The notes beneath the pieces are model-generated. The model did no database searches. It had not been told where the DNA came from and saw only the letters and a program-made list of their open reading frames with translations. DNA of 64,000 nucleotides. It comes from Hermetia illucens. Lineage: Eukaryota; Arthropoda; Insecta; Diptera; Stratiomyidae. A program made the position numbers and the translations under genes. Positions 13,155 through 23,407 of this stretch are shown here, piece after piece. Numbering within the stretch: the stretch's first letter is position 1; the number at the start of each line of letters is the position of its first letter. The stretch lies in assembly GCF_905115235.1 (NCBI RefSeq), contig NW_024037034.1:434001-498000 (forward strand), in the 5' to 3' direction.

Positions 13155-13600
13155 TGTCGTCCGTCAGTCGCTCTCTATAGTTTGAGTGTTGACTATAAAG
13201 GACAATGAACGGCGTCTTGCGGTAACGGGGACGAAGATGTTGCATTGCACTGGTGGCGTGACACGTTTTGATTACGTCTGAAATGAGAATATGCGCGATC
13301 GATATGGGTTTGCATTGATCGTGGAAAACCTGCAAGAGAGGCGTTTTCGATGGTGTGGCCACGTAATTCACGCTAACGAGAATTCAACAACCAGTATTGG
13401 TCAGAACATCGAAGTCAATGGTAAGCAACCAAAAGGCCGGCCAAAACAATGGTCGCATGATACACTGGATGGGGATTTGAAGGTCTCGCGATTACATCCT
13501 GATCAGGCATTTGATAAAGTAAAATGACGAAACCGATCACGACGAGCCGACCCCGCTTGTGAACTGAAGGCTGAAGAAAAAGAAGAAAATGTGAGGAACG
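13155..13600 (+). mobile_element. RTE-like LINE 3' end (remnant 3)
   Basis: Duplicate of the remnant at 4,660-5,110. The open part is 13,291-13,527. After about 13,640 the sequence diverges from the first copy, marking the right end of the duplicated block. Confidence 0.72.
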
Positions 13601-13767
13601 GTGTGCCTGACAGTTCCGTGTCACATAGTTAAAAATTCTATTGGGATCAATTTTTTAGAAAGTAATTTAAATAAATCATTTGATGGAAACAGTGAACAGT
13701 CAATCTCTCTCTGAGTTTAATATTATTAGCAAATGCGAAGAAATTAACCTACATAAGATATAAACAC

Positions 13768-14996
13768 AAAACCTTAAAAAGGGCTGGAGAGAAGTAGATT
13801 CTTTATGAATGGAATTTTAATATTTCAATCTAGTGTCAATTATTCTCGTTAATTATGACGTCTGCATCTTATTTGTACGGCTTAGGATGCTGTTAATTAT
13901 CACGAAATTGATGAGTTTCAATTGCGATAACTTTCCCACTAATAGTTGGATTTTCATGAAACCAGGCATGTGTGTGCACGAGGCTGTCCTCTATGTCGGT
14001 GCAAAATTTAGTACACTTAGCATGAACTTAAGGGGAGTTTTTTAATCTATTTCTAAAAGTTGGTAATATACTATTAGTAAATGTATTGAGCAGATACCGG
14101 AATGGGACGTCTCTCAAAGATTAGATTTCACATAAGCGTTTTACACAAGACTTTAAAAAGTGCTGGAGATAAATAGATTCTTCATAAATGTGACTTTAAT
14201 ATTCCACGCGAATGTCAATTATTCCGGGTAATTATGACGTCAGCATCTTATTTGCATGGCTTTGGAAGCAGTAAACTCGCGCGAAATTGCTAAGTTTGAA
14301 CTGCTATAACTTTGGCGTAAATTACCTGATTTCCATGAAATTTAGCACATATATACAAAATATTGTCCCCTATGCTGGTACAATTCGGAAGTCCTAAGAT
14401 GAATCTAAGGGGGGTTTTTCAGTAAATTTCTAAAAAGTAGTAATATACTATTAGTAAGTTTATTTGAGCAGATTTTGGAATGGGACATATGTCATATGGT
14501 GAAAAAAATTTTTGAATCCCCCCTTTGCATGTATGGGGAGTTCCCCTTTAAACTCCACCTAAATTTCTCCACTCACTCTATGCGTGGGATTGCATAGTTC
14601 CCATCTGTCCACCAAATTTCATTCGGACCGGTTTAGCCGCTTTGGAGAAAAATGCGTGTGACAGAGAGACAGACAGACATTAAATCGATTTTAATATGGT
14701 TTTGTTTTACACAAAACCTTAAAAAGGGCTAGGGAGAATTAGATTGTTCTTGAATGGAATTTTAATATTTCACTCGAATTTCAATTATTCTCCTTAATTA
14801 TGACGTCAGCATCTTATTTGTATGGCTTAGGATCCTGTTAATTAGCACGAAATTGATGAGTTTGAACTGCTATAACTTTCCCACTAATAGTTGGATTTTC
14901 ATGAAACCTGGCGTGTGTATGCACGAGGCTGTCCTCTATGTTGGTGCAAAATTTGGTACACTTAGCATGAACTTAAGGGGGTTTTTTAATCTATTT
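13768..14996. repeat. GACA-tract monomers, left of the LOA LINE
   Basis: One shortened monomer (GACA tract near 14,661) and the first part of a second, which is cut at 14,997 by the LOA-clade LINE and resumes at 20,388. The first monomer lacks part of its second half compared with its neighbours. Confidence 0.8.
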
Positions 14997-15009
14997 CTAA
15001 AAGTTGGTA
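14997..15009. repeat. Target-site duplication of the LOA LINE, left copy
   Basis: CTAAAAGTTGGTA, repeated exactly at 20,375-20,387. It is part of the monomer sequence and proves where the LINE entered. Confidence 0.9.
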
Positions 15010-15097
15010 TTATTATTATTATTCTGTTAAGGGAAAGTCGCACCGCGTCCTTGAAGAACTATTGTGCCCCTTTTACTGGTTATAGTGTACCTGTTGA

Positions 15098-17821
15098 TCA
15101 TAGTATCTCAAGCAGGCCAGTAACCGTTAGGAACTTTAGTATGTTCCCCACTTCCAGAAGTTTCAACTTTGAATCTGGTATTAAGTGTTCTCCCAGATGT
15201 ATCGACCTACTTTGCACAAGTGCCGGACACTGTCCGAGGACGTGCATAGAGGTTTCGTCCTCCTCCTCACAGAACCTGCGGGCAGTATCCGTAGATATCC
15301 CTAGCTTCCCTAGGTGGTAGTTCAACCGACAATGACCAGTGAGAATTCCCACTATGATTCGGAGGTTCTTTTTGGTGAGGTTTAAGCAATCCTTTGTGCG
15401 CATGGGTTCGTATCCCCCAATAAGCACTCTGGACTGCTCCATCCCTGGTAGGCCCGCCCAATATAGTTCCCTCAACCGTTTCTCTTCGTTCCTTAGATTC
15501 ATAGCCATGAAACCGTTTCCGATTCCACAGAAGGGTTCTGGCCCGTGTAAAGGCGTCCCTGCTCCCTTCTTGGCTAGTTCATCTGCTGCCTCATTGCCTT
15601 CCAGCCCAGCATGGCCTGGAACCCAAAGTATCCAGACCTTGTTGGACGAGCCGAGTGTATTCAGTCTCTCAAGGCACTCCCATACCAGTTTAGAGTTCAC
15701 CTGGTTGGACCTAAGTGCCTTGATCGCTGCTTGGCTATCGGTGAGAATAGCTATGTTCTGCCCCCTGTAGTTCCTTTGCAGATTAAAGGAGGCACATTTG
15801 TCTATGGCGTAAATTTCCGCCTGGAATATGCTAGTGTACCTGCCCATTGGCTCAAAGTACATTTTCCTTGGACCAATGACACCGGCACCCGCTCCCTCTG
15901 CTGTGAGGGATCCGTCAGTGTACCAAGTAATCAGTTGCTGGTTTAAGCCGTATGTCGCAGCCACGCTCTCCCAGTTTGCCTTGTTACTCCAACGTGTTTC
16001 AAACTTCTTATCGAAGTGAAACCTCGTTGTCATGTTGTCTCTCGGTATCAGTAATTCGGGATACCGCCTAGAAAGAATATCAATCTTCCTTCGATTCAGG
16101 CAGCTCCCCGCCTCACTCATACTACCGGCCATCCTGAATATTGATCTCCTTGCCTGCATCTGTATGTGCAGATGGAGAGGGGTTAATCCCAGAAGGACCT
16201 CCAGGGATGCCGTTGGGCATGTCCTCATTGCCCCACTGATACACACGCAAGCCAGCCTTTGGAGCTTATGTAATTCCCTGGCTTGTGTGCTGAGTTGGGT
16301 TCTTTCTGCCCAGATTACCGCTCCATAGGTAATCATTGGTCTTACTATTGCAGTATATATCCAAAGTAGTATCTTCGGGCTACAATCCCATTTTTTTCCT
16401 GCTATGGATCTGCAAGTCATCAGAGCCCTCGTGGCTTTCCGACAAGTGTTTCCGACATGTGTCTTCCAGAGTAATTTTTGGTCTAGCGTGATTCCCAAGT
16501 ATTTGACCTCTGTTTCTCGTTTCACCTCCATATCATGTAATGTTATGGCTTTCAGGTGATCCAGCTTACACCTCCTAGTGAATGGTACTATGGTGGTTTT
16601 GGTTGGGTTGATCCGCAGTCCCACCTTCCTGCACCAGGCACTAGTAACCCTTAATCCAGTTTGGATTCTATCACATAGAGTATCTTCATATTTGCCCCTA
16701 CAGATTAGAACAATGTCATCCGCGTAGCCTTGGACTTGTATTCCGGTATTAGTTAACACGTCCAGGAGTTCATCCACTACCATACTCCACATCAGCGACG
16801 ATAGTACTCCGCCCTGTGGACAGCCTTGAGTGGTGTTCATGGTAATAGAATTTGTACCTGTTTGTACCTCTATTTGTCTGCTTTCTAGAATTTTGCCCAT
16901 CCAGAGTGCCAGGGTGTTTCCCACTCCTTTGCGGCTCAGGGCATCCTGTATCTCTGTGTGCGATGTGTTGTCGAATGCTCCTTCGATATCCAAAAACGCG
17001 CACAGTGCGATTTCTTTTGTTTCTATGGCGTCCCGTAGTACCTCTGTCAGCTGATACAGAGCAGTTTCAGTTGACCTTCCTGGCCGGTAAGCGTGTTGAC
17101 AGTGATGTAAGGGATTGCGCTTTAGAACGTTAGTTCTAATATAGTTGTCTATGACCTTCTCCACCGTTTTGAGTACGAACGATGCTAGGCAGATTGGTCT
17201 GAAAGATTTAGGGTGAAAAGGATCCTTTTTACCCGCCTTCGGAATAAAGACCACTTTTGCCCGTCTCCATGCCCTTGGTATGTAACCCAGTGCTATGCTT
17301 CCCCTTACCACCCTCAGAAGAGACTCTAAGATAATTCCTAGGCCTCTGTGGATAAGTGCTGGGAAAATGCCATCTGCTCCGGGAGATTTCATTGGTTGAA
17401 AGGTTCCCACTGCCCATCTTAGCCCAGCTTCTGAGCATACCTCTTTTGCTAGTTTCCAGCTCTCTTTCCTTCCCCTTTTATTCGTTGTTGGGGTGTCAGG
17501 TAGATTATTGTCACCTGCCGCCGAGGGGTAGGACCCCGGGAAATGAGTTCTGAGAAGCAGGTGTACCCTGTCCTCCTCATTCTCGGTGAATGTCCCATCT
17601 TCCTTTTTCAAGCAGACAGAGGATATTCCCCCGTCTTTGGCTACAGCCTTGTACAGCCTGGTTGTTTCTGTGATCTGTTCAATCCCTTCACAGAATTCCC
17701 TAAAGCTGTTCCGTTTCGCTTCCCTGATGGCGTTGCTATACGCAGTCAGTGCATTTTTATACCTCCGCCAGTCCCCGGTTCGTTTTGCCCGGTTAAAGAG
17801 TTTTCGTACCTCCGTTCTCAT
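15098..17821 (-). CDS. LOA LINE ORF2, reverse transcriptase-RNase H part (broken upstream)
   Basis: An open stretch of 907 codons. Reverse transcriptase motifs run from 'KVVFIPKAGKK' and 'FRPICLASF' to the catalytic box 'GYADDIVLI' (about residue 366) and 'KYLGITLD'. RNase H follows from about residue 630 with 'YTDGS', 'AEIYAI', 'TDSQAA' and 'GNEAADELA' (the acidic active-site set), then a Cys/His-containing end ('CEEED...HVLGQCPAL'). The product would make cDNA at a nicked chromosomal site and degrade the RNA strand. It is in the same frame as the endonuclease ORF at 18,086-18,661. The 88 codons between them contain stops (18,086-88, 18,071-73, 18,056-58, 17,840-42), so ORF2 cannot be made whole. 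Start to end would be about 1,190 codons, the usual LOA size. Confidence 0.9.
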   Translation of the reverse strand: MRTEVRKLFNRAKRTGDWRRYKNALTAYSNAIREAKRNSFREFCEGIEQITETTRLYKAVAKDGGISSVCLKKEDGTFTENEEDRVHLLLRTHFPGSYPSAAGDNNLPDTPTTNKRGRKESWKLAKEVCSEAGLRWAVGTFQPMKSPGADGIFPALIHRGLGIILESLLRVVRGSIALGYIPRAWRRAKVVFIPKAGKKDPFHPKSFRPICLASFVLKTVEKVIDNYIRTNVLKRNPLHHCQHAYRPGRSTETALYQLTEVLRDAIETKEIALCAFLDIEGAFDNTSHTEIQDALSRKGVGNTLALWMGKILESRQIEVQTGTNSITMNTTQGCPQGGVLSSLMWSMVVDELLDVLTNTGIQVQGYADDIVLICRGKYEDTLCDRIQTGLRVTSAWCRKVGLRINPTKTTIVPFTRRCKLDHLKAITLHDMEVKRETEVKYLGITLDQKLLWKTHVGNTCRKATRALMTCRSIAGKKWDCSPKILLWIYTAIVRPMITYGAVIWAERTQLSTQARELHKLQRLACVCISGAMRTCPTASLEVLLGLTPLHLHIQMQARRSIFRMAGSMSEAGSCLNRRKIDILSRRYPELLIPRDNMTTRFHFDKKFETRWSNKANWESVAATYGLNQQLITWYTDGSLTAEGAGAGVIGPRKMYFEPMGRYTSIFQAEIYAIDKCASFNLQRNYRGQNIAILTDSQAAIKALRSNQVNSKLVWECLERLNTLGSSNKVWILWVPGHAGLEGNEAADELAKKGAGTPLHGPEPFCGIGNGFMAMNLRNEEKRLRELYWAGLPGMEQSRVLIGGYEPMRTKDCLNLTKKNLRIIVGILTGHCRLNYHLGKLGISTDTARRFCEEEDETSMHVLGQCPALVQSRSIHLGEHLIPDSKLKLLEVGNILKFLTVTGLLEIL

Positions 17822-18085
17822 TCTGGCTAAGTTCCTGTTCTACCATGGTACATCCCTTGATGACTCGACTGTCTTGGCCGGACAGCTGGCCTCATATGCG
17901 TCAATGACGATTGTGTTGAGGTCTTCCACCACCGTTTCTAATTCTAATTCGCTCCTGATGTCACCGCTCCCTTGAAGGTGGGCAATGTTGTTGCTCAGGT
18001 GCATTGTGTAGGATTCCCAATCCGTTCTCTTGGGATTCCTTATTATTCTTATCTTCTAATTATCCTGTGATCAGACATTGAGGGT

Positions 18086-18661
18086 TCATCCGACACCCTC
18101 CTGTCTGGTGCTGGTCACAAATGTTGGAGTGTTCCCTACGTTGTATATTTCTAACTTACTGCTAAGAATAAATTCGAGAAGATACTCACCTCTACGATTG
18201 GTGTCGCTGCTTCCCCAGACTTCGTGGTGTTCGTTGGCATCGCAGCCGAGAAGAAGTGGTAACGCCCTCTCCTCGCAATACTCCGTCAGCTTTGCGACTT
18301 GTTCCGGTGGAGCCCGGCTCTCGTCTCCTGGGAAGTATCCCGATGCTACAACTACCTCTCGAGTGCTCCTCCCGGCTTCCAATGAGACTTGGATAGCCAC
18401 AAGGTCCCCGGTTAAGAACTCTGAAAGACATATGTATTTTAGATTACGTTTGAGAATTATGCAAGCTCTTGGTTTTTCACAAGAGGAGTCCCAAATTACC
18501 TGCATGTCTCCTCCTTGCAGACCGCGAATCTGCCCCCGGTACACCCAGGGCTCCTGAGCCAGCACTATTCCAATGTTATCCTTGGAATTTGCCCTTGCAA
18601 TCACCGCAGATGCAGCTCTCGCATGGTGGAGGTTTATCTGGGCTATCCTAGTGTTGGCCAT
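18086..18661 (-). CDS. LOA LINE ORF2, endonuclease part
   Basis: 191 codons of the AP-type endonuclease domain that begins ORF2. Visible signatures are 'INLHHARAAS' at the start, 'AQEPWVYRG' (catalytic Glu), 'ASGYFPGD' and 'LLLGCDANEHHEVWGS' (Asn/Asp of the active site). The ATG at 18,659-18,661 follows the ORF1 stop by 8 bases, so the second ORF probably depends on reinitiation after ORF1. The frame runs into a TGA at 18,086, just before the expected 'IDLTL...SDH' motif, which is lost in a damaged stretch. Confidence 0.85.
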   Translation of the reverse strand: MANTRIAQINLHHARAASAVIARANSKDNIGIVLAQEPWVYRGQIRGLQGGDMQVIWDSSCEKPRACIILKRNLKYICLSEFLTGDLVAIQVSLEAGRSTREVVVASGYFPGDESRAPPEQVAKLTEYCEERALPLLLGCDANEHHEVWGSSDTNRRGEYLLEFILSSKLEIYNVGNTPTFVTSTRQEGVG

Positions 18662-18669
18662 TGGCTCCG

Positions 18670-19899
18670 TTATTGTTTGAAGCTCTTCTCCACTGTCGGA
18701 GTGTCACCCTCCTCCTCCGACATGGCGCTTTCCTGCGCGTCGCTGTCCACCCCGAGCCCTAGCAGTCCTAGGTCTAGGTCGTCCAGCTTCTGCTCTTCAC
18801 TGGGCAGCAGGTCTATTTCCCTGGTTGATCCCGTTCTTTCCGCCTCTATGACTTCCGCGACTTCTTCAGGGACCTCGGTAAGTTTTCCACCCAATGCCTC
18901 CTCCGAGGTCTCTTTCCTTGGCTTTTCCTTGTGCACATGCACGGGTATGTTGCCAAATCGGTAGTTGATATGACAACTCCGACGTTTAATTGCCTCTAGG
19001 GATCGGTCATCTACCCCGATCGTGAGGAGTTTACCCTTTCCCTCCACCTTGCTTCTGAAGACTCTCCATAGTCGAGTATGGAGATCTTCGTTCTGAGCAA
19101 TTAGGAGTCTCATAAGATCTTCTGTTACTATTGCCGCGGCCTTTGGGAGAAAAACTGTCACCATGTGGGCTCCTGCTATATCATCTCCAGCACATGTTGA
19201 CAGTTCCACCCCTTCCCAGCCTGGCAATCTAGGAATTATGGTTCTGACCCATTCTGCGGTACCTTCCGTCGCGCAGTCCACCAGTATAAGGCCTGGTCGA
19301 AAGCGTATCCCGGTGAACACCAGTTTCGACGTCCAACCCTTGATCATCTGCTTGACGACAAGTTCTTCAATGATTTCCTGTTCCTCCCGAGTGAGTATTT
19401 GCTCGGGAAACCTTTTTGGCAGTATGGCCAGTCGAATGCCCTTGACCGCACTAGCATAGCTAATGCCGGGCTTCCTGGGTCCTGCCTTCACTCCTGACCT
19501 GCCCGGGTTTTCTCCTCCCGTGGGTTCAGGTCTGGGTTTTTTGGGAGCATTCCCTTCATGCGGGCTGATCTCTGCTGCTCCCCGCTTTCTCGGCTCCGGT
19601 AGAGATGGCTTAGGTCTGTCCTGAGCCTTCTTAAGGGCCTCTTCTGGTTTCAGGCCTTCCTTCAGATAGCGCAGGTACCATTTAACCCCGGCGCCACTGA
19701 GACCTGTCTCCTTCCTGACGTCTGCTATATTCATCTCAGACGTGCTTTTGCTGGTCCCTGCTCTTTGAGCAGTGGTGTTCGTTGGCTGTAGTCCACGCAG
19801 TATACCAATGCTCACCTTGGATCCACTGCTTGACGTCCCAACTTCTCCCTTCTTGGGTGTAGTCACCTGGCTTTCAGTAATTCGGAGATGTGCCTCCAC
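18670..19899 (-). CDS. LOA LINE ORF1, RNA-binding protein
   Basis: 409 codons, complete from ATG to TAA. The first ~150 residues are low in order and rich in Pro/Lys/Gly/Ser. From about 'ISYASAVKGIRLAIL' the protein resembles the DUF4780-type domain seen in ORF1 of insect LINEs ('GILVDCA'-like and 'QNEDLHTRLWRV' patterns). No CCHC zinc knuckle is present, unlike jockey ORF1. The C-terminal ~70 residues are acidic. The likely role is binding element RNA and carrying it to the nucleus. It lies 8 bases upstream of ORF2. Confidence 0.78.
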   Translation of the reverse strand: MEAHLRITESQVTTPKKGEVGTSSSGSKVSIGILRGLQPTNTTAQRAGTSKSTSEMNIADVRKETGLSGAGVKWYLRYLKEGLKPEEALKKAQDRPKPSLPEPRKRGAAEISPHEGNAPKKPRPEPTGGENPGRSGVKAGPRKPGISYASAVKGIRLAILPKRFPEQILTREEQEIIEELVVKQMIKGWTSKLVFTGIRFRPGLILVDCATEGTAEWVRTIIPRLPGWEGVELSTCAGDDIAGAHMVTVFLPKAAAIVTEDLMRLLIAQNEDLHTRLWRVFRSKVEGKGKLLTIGVDDRSLEAIKRRSCHINYRFGNIPVHVHKEKPRKETSEEALGGKLTEVPEEVAEVIEAERTGSTREIDLLPSEEQKLDDLDLGLLGLGVDSDAQESAMSEEEGDTPTVEKSFKQ

Positions 19900-20374
19900 C
19901 TGATTAATCAGTCTTGGTGCGGTACGGAGCCCCGTTTTTTTTCTTCAGTTTTGTACTCATCTGATTCCCACGAGTATGGGGGTTAAGAGGTCCGCCGTGC
20001 CATAGCCCCCCGTAGCACGGTAAGATCTAACTTACTCACTGAGGCGACCAGGTATCAGTGAGGCTCCGTTCGAATACAGTCAGTTACCCACGACTGCAAA
20101 CTATCCAATGGGCACGGTTCGCATGACACCCTGGATTGGGCGAGGTGTTTTTCGACTCCCCAGTCTAGATCCGTAGCGTTTTGTTAATAGTAGGGTCACC
20201 ACGTACAGGGTGTAGCTATCACCACTCACTAACGGTCTTGGTAGACGAGAGGCTTGGCCCCTGAAAAGGCACACAGCGTCCCAGAGGAGAGACAACTCAT
20301 CCTTAGAGAAAGATAGTCTGGCCTCAGGGGGCTATGCTCCGCATCAGTCTATCCTGCAGTACACTGCTTGACCC
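19900..20374 (-). other. LOA LINE 5' leader
   Basis: 475 bp between the ORF1 start and the right target duplication. No convincing coding capacity. It should contain the internal promoter used by full-length LINEs, but I see no sharp core-promoter motif. Its presence shows that the copy was not 5'-truncated on insertion. Confidence 0.65.
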
Positions 20375-20387
20375 CTAAAAGTTGGTA

Positions 20388-22365
20388 ATATACTATTAGT
20401 AAATTTTTTGAGCAGATACCGGAATGGGACGCCTCTCGAAGATTAGATTTCACATAAGCGTTTTACACAAGACCTTAAAAAGTGCTGCAGATAAATAGAT
20501 TCTTCATAAATGTGACTTTAATATTCCACGCGAATGTCAATTATTCCGGGTAATTATGACGTCAGCATCTGATTTGCATGGCTTTGGAAGCAGTAAGCTC
20601 CCGCGAAATTGCTAAGTTTGAACTGCAATAACTTTGGCGAAATTTAGCACATATATACAAAATAATGTCCCCTATGCTGGTACGAAATTCGGAAGTCCTA
20701 GGATGAATCTAAGGGGGGTTTCTCAGTAAATTTCTAAAAAGTAGTAATATACTATTAGTAAGCTTATTTGAGCAGATGTCGGAATGGGACATATTTTGAG
20801 GCGTAGATTTCACCTAGGGGCACCACCTCGATTTTTTTGCGGATTTTTAGGTTGGGTAGTTTCCGAAAATGAGTCCTGTCTCACTTCAAGTGCATACATT
20901 TTGACTCATTACTCACGCACTTTGCAATTTATGCCAAAACTAATGTCAGTTTCGAAAAGTACAAATCGAGACCTTTCATTTGGTACCTTACACAACTATA
21001 TGCGGTGAAAAAAATTTTTGAATTCCCCCTTTGCATGTATGGGAAGCCTCCCTTTAAACTCCACCTAAATTTATGCCACTCATAGTTTCATAGTTCCCAT
21101 CTGTGCACCAAATTTCGTTCGGATCGGTTTAGCCGTTTTGGAGAAAAATATGTGTGACAGACAGACAGACAGACAGACAGATATTGAATCGATTTTAATC
21201 AGGTTTTGTTTTGCAGAAAACCTTAAAAAGGGCTAGGGAGAATTAGATTCTTCCTAAATGGAATTTTAATATTTCACTGGGATTTCAATTATTCTCGTTA
21301 ATTATGACGTCAGCATCTTATTTGTATGGCTTAGGATGCTGTTAATTAGTACGAAATTGATGAGTTTGAACTGCTGTAACTTTCCTACTAATACTTGGAT
21401 TTTCATGAAACCTGGCATGTGTATGCACGAGGCTGTCCTCTATGTCGGTGCAAAATTTAGTACACTTAGCATGAACTTAAGGGGAGTTTTTTAATCTATT
21501 TCTAAGCGTTGGTAATATACTATTAGTAAATTTTTTGAGCAGATACCGGAATGGGACGTCTCTCGAAGATTAGATTTCATATAAGTGTTTTACACAAAAC
21601 CTTAAAAAGGGCTGCAGATAAATAGATTCTTCATAAATGTGACTTTAATATTCCACGCGAATGTCAATTATTCCGGGTAATTATGACGTCAGCATCTGAT
21701 TTGAATGGCTTTGGATGCAGTAAATTCTCGCGAAATTGCTAAGTTTGAACTGCTATAACTTTGGCGTTAATTACCTGATTTCCATGAAATTTAGCACATA
21801 TATACAAAATATTGTCCCCTATGCTGGTACAATTCGGAAGTCCTAGGATGAATCTAAGGGGGGTTTTTCAATAAATTTCTAAAAAGTAGTAACATACTAT
21901 TAGTAAGTTTATTTGAGCAGATAACGGAATGGGACATATTTTGAGGCCTAGATTTCATCTAGGCGCACTCTGGTTTTTTTCGGATTTTTGGGTTAAGTAG
22001 TTTCCGAAAATGAGTCCTGTCTCACTTCAAGTGCATACATTTTGACTCATTACTCACGCACTTTGCAGTTTATGCCAAAACTAATGTCAGTTTCGGAAAG
22101 TACAAATCCAGACCTTTCATTTGATACCCTACACAACTATATCCGGTGAAAAAAATTTTTGAATTCCCCTTTGCATGTATGGGGAGCCCCCCTTTAAACT
22201 CCACCTAAATTTATGCCACTCACTCTATGCGTGGGATTTCATAGTTCCCATCTGTCCACCAAATTTCGTTCGGACCGGTTTAGCCGTTTTCGAGAAAAAT
22301 GCGTGTGACAGACAGACAGACAGACATTGAATCGATTTTTTTGTTTTACATAAAACCTTAAACAA
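20388..22365. repeat. GACA-tract monomers, right of the LOA LINE
   Basis: The second half of the LINE-split monomer (GACA tract near 21,157) and a further complete monomer (tract near 22,307), ending in a terminal hairpin. The head segment follows at 22,366. Confidence 0.8.
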
Positions 22366-22432
22366 GTTAGGAAACCGGAAGCTTGACGCTTCAGGTATAA
22401 AAGGTTTTGTGTTTTCCAATGTGAGGAGCATA

Positions 22433-22615
22433 ACGTAGTTCTCCATTGGCTTATAGCATTGACCCGAGATATTTAAATCGCTCAGTTCTGGGCAGCTTAC
22501 CACCATTGCCAGAACTCAGCGATTTAAATTTCTCAAAGGGCATATTACTGCCATTGAAAGAACTGAGCGATTTAAATATCTCGAGTCAATGCTACCAGTC
22601 AATGGAGAACTGCGT
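22433..22615. repeat. Fold-back palindrome (fourth copy)
   Basis: Arms 22,433-22,489 and 22,559-22,615, as at 3,635. The sequence after it again has the empty target of the solo LTR. Confidence 0.78.
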
Positions 22616-22704
22616 AATGAAATGTTTCAAGCATTAACGCCACCTGGATGAAGTGACATTCCACAACTAGTGTTCTTTGTGATCGACGTATCAGCGCACG
22701 TCCC

Positions 22705-22893
22705 AAATCTAAAATTTACTGTAATGTCGTCCGTCTGTCGCTCTCTATAGTTTGAGTGTTGACTATAAAGGACAATGAACGGCGTCTTGCGGTAACGGGG
22801 ACGAAGATGTTGCATTGCACTGGTGGCGTGACACGTTTTGATTACGTCTAAAATGAGAATATCCGCGATCGATATGGGTTTGCATTGATCGTG
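22705..22893 (+). mobile_element. RTE-like LINE 3' end, left half split by Polinton A
   Basis: The remnant runs to 'tttgcattgatcgtg' at 22,893, where Polinton A begins. It resumes at about 35,880 with 'taattcacgctaacgag'. About 38 bp of the LINE seen in the intact copies are not present on either side. Confidence 0.75.
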
Positions 22894-23345
22894 AGTAGTA
22901 TAAATATGTATGTTCTAATCCACTTTCATATAAAAATCTTGCGGTTTTGAGACGGCATGTATGTTCGAATCCAGTTTCATATGAAAATGTTGTGGTTAGG
23001 GGCGGCCGGTTTGGCGCGTGCCGGGGGCGACTTTTAGGGAAGCGTAGTTCGTAGGGCGTCGTCCGCGGGGGTTCGGGGAGCCTCGTTCCGGGCCGGGGCG
23101 GGGCGGGGCGGGGCGGCGTGCGTTTTTGTTGTTGTTGGATGTCATGTGCGTATTGCTTGGGTGATGGGGAATTGCTTATCAGGTTGACGTATTTGGGAGT
23201 GAATATTAGACCGTGGGTGAATATGTAGTAAGTTTGAAAATGATGGTTTTTTTTTTTTGTAGATTTTATTTACTTGGCTGATTTTGTTGTTGTTGTGATA
23301 AGAGGTGATCGTTTGAGCGCCATGGGCTAATTGTTTGGATGACAA
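22894..23345. repeat. Polinton A left inverted terminal repeat
   Basis: The outer ~220 bp start 'agtagtataaatatg' and become extremely G-rich. From about 23,114 the sequence matches the inverted complement of the right end (35,628-35,876), including 'gggtgatggggaattgctta' and the T run with 'gtagatttta'. For over 100 bp I see no difference between the two ends. An AG start fits Polinton termini. No 6-bp target duplication could be established. Confidence 0.82.
23094..23116. other. G-rich (GGGGC)n tract, possible G-quadruplex
   Basis: Four or more consecutive GGGGC units on the plus strand in the terminal repeat of Polinton A, in an otherwise AT-rich window. The right end of the old copy C keeps a C-rich counterpart around 63,165-63,200. 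Confidence 0.6.
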
Positions 23346-23407
23346 ATTAATATAAATAGTGGAATTTGTGAAAAGATTTTGTTATAAGTGAAAAGTTGCC
23401 GTAGAGG

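Larger units (their letters stand above)
8497..13640. repeat. Segmental duplication, copy 2
   Basis: This is the near-identical partner of bases 1 to about 5,145. It carries the same monomers, palindrome, solo LTR and LINE remnant in the same order. The match weakens after about 13,640, where the spacer and the first monomer differ from those after 5,190. The two copies are separated by a shorter, clearly diverged unit of the same higher-order repeat (5,190-8,496), which lacks the solo LTR. Confidence 0.93.
15010..20374 (-). mobile_element. LOA-clade LINE, nearly full length
   Basis: A 5.4 kb non-LTR retrotransposon on the minus strand. It has a 5' leader (19,900-20,374), ORF1, ORF2 with endonuclease, reverse transcriptase and RNase H, an 88-bp 3' UTR and a (TAA)n tail at 15,010-15,025. 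A 13-bp target duplication, CTAAAAGTTGGTA, lies at 14,997-15,009 and 20,375-20,387 and joins the two halves of an interrupted GACA monomer. The RNase H after the reverse transcriptase and the 'INLHHARAAS...AQEPWVYRG' start of the endonuclease fit the LOA group (Lian, Bilbo). The copy is recent but defective, with in-frame stops in ORF2. Confidence 0.88.

Noticed and set aside
15339-15770. Long plus-strand ORFs opposite the LOA LINE (also 18,078-18,557 and 18,515-18,964)
   Set aside because: They are mirror frames of real minus-strand coding sequence with LINE motifs; no motif of their own.
22980-23116. G-rich region as a host CpG-island promoter
   Set aside because: It lies exactly between the interrupted LINE target and the inner terminal repeat, and copy C has a C-rich counterpart at its other end, so it belongs to the Polinton.
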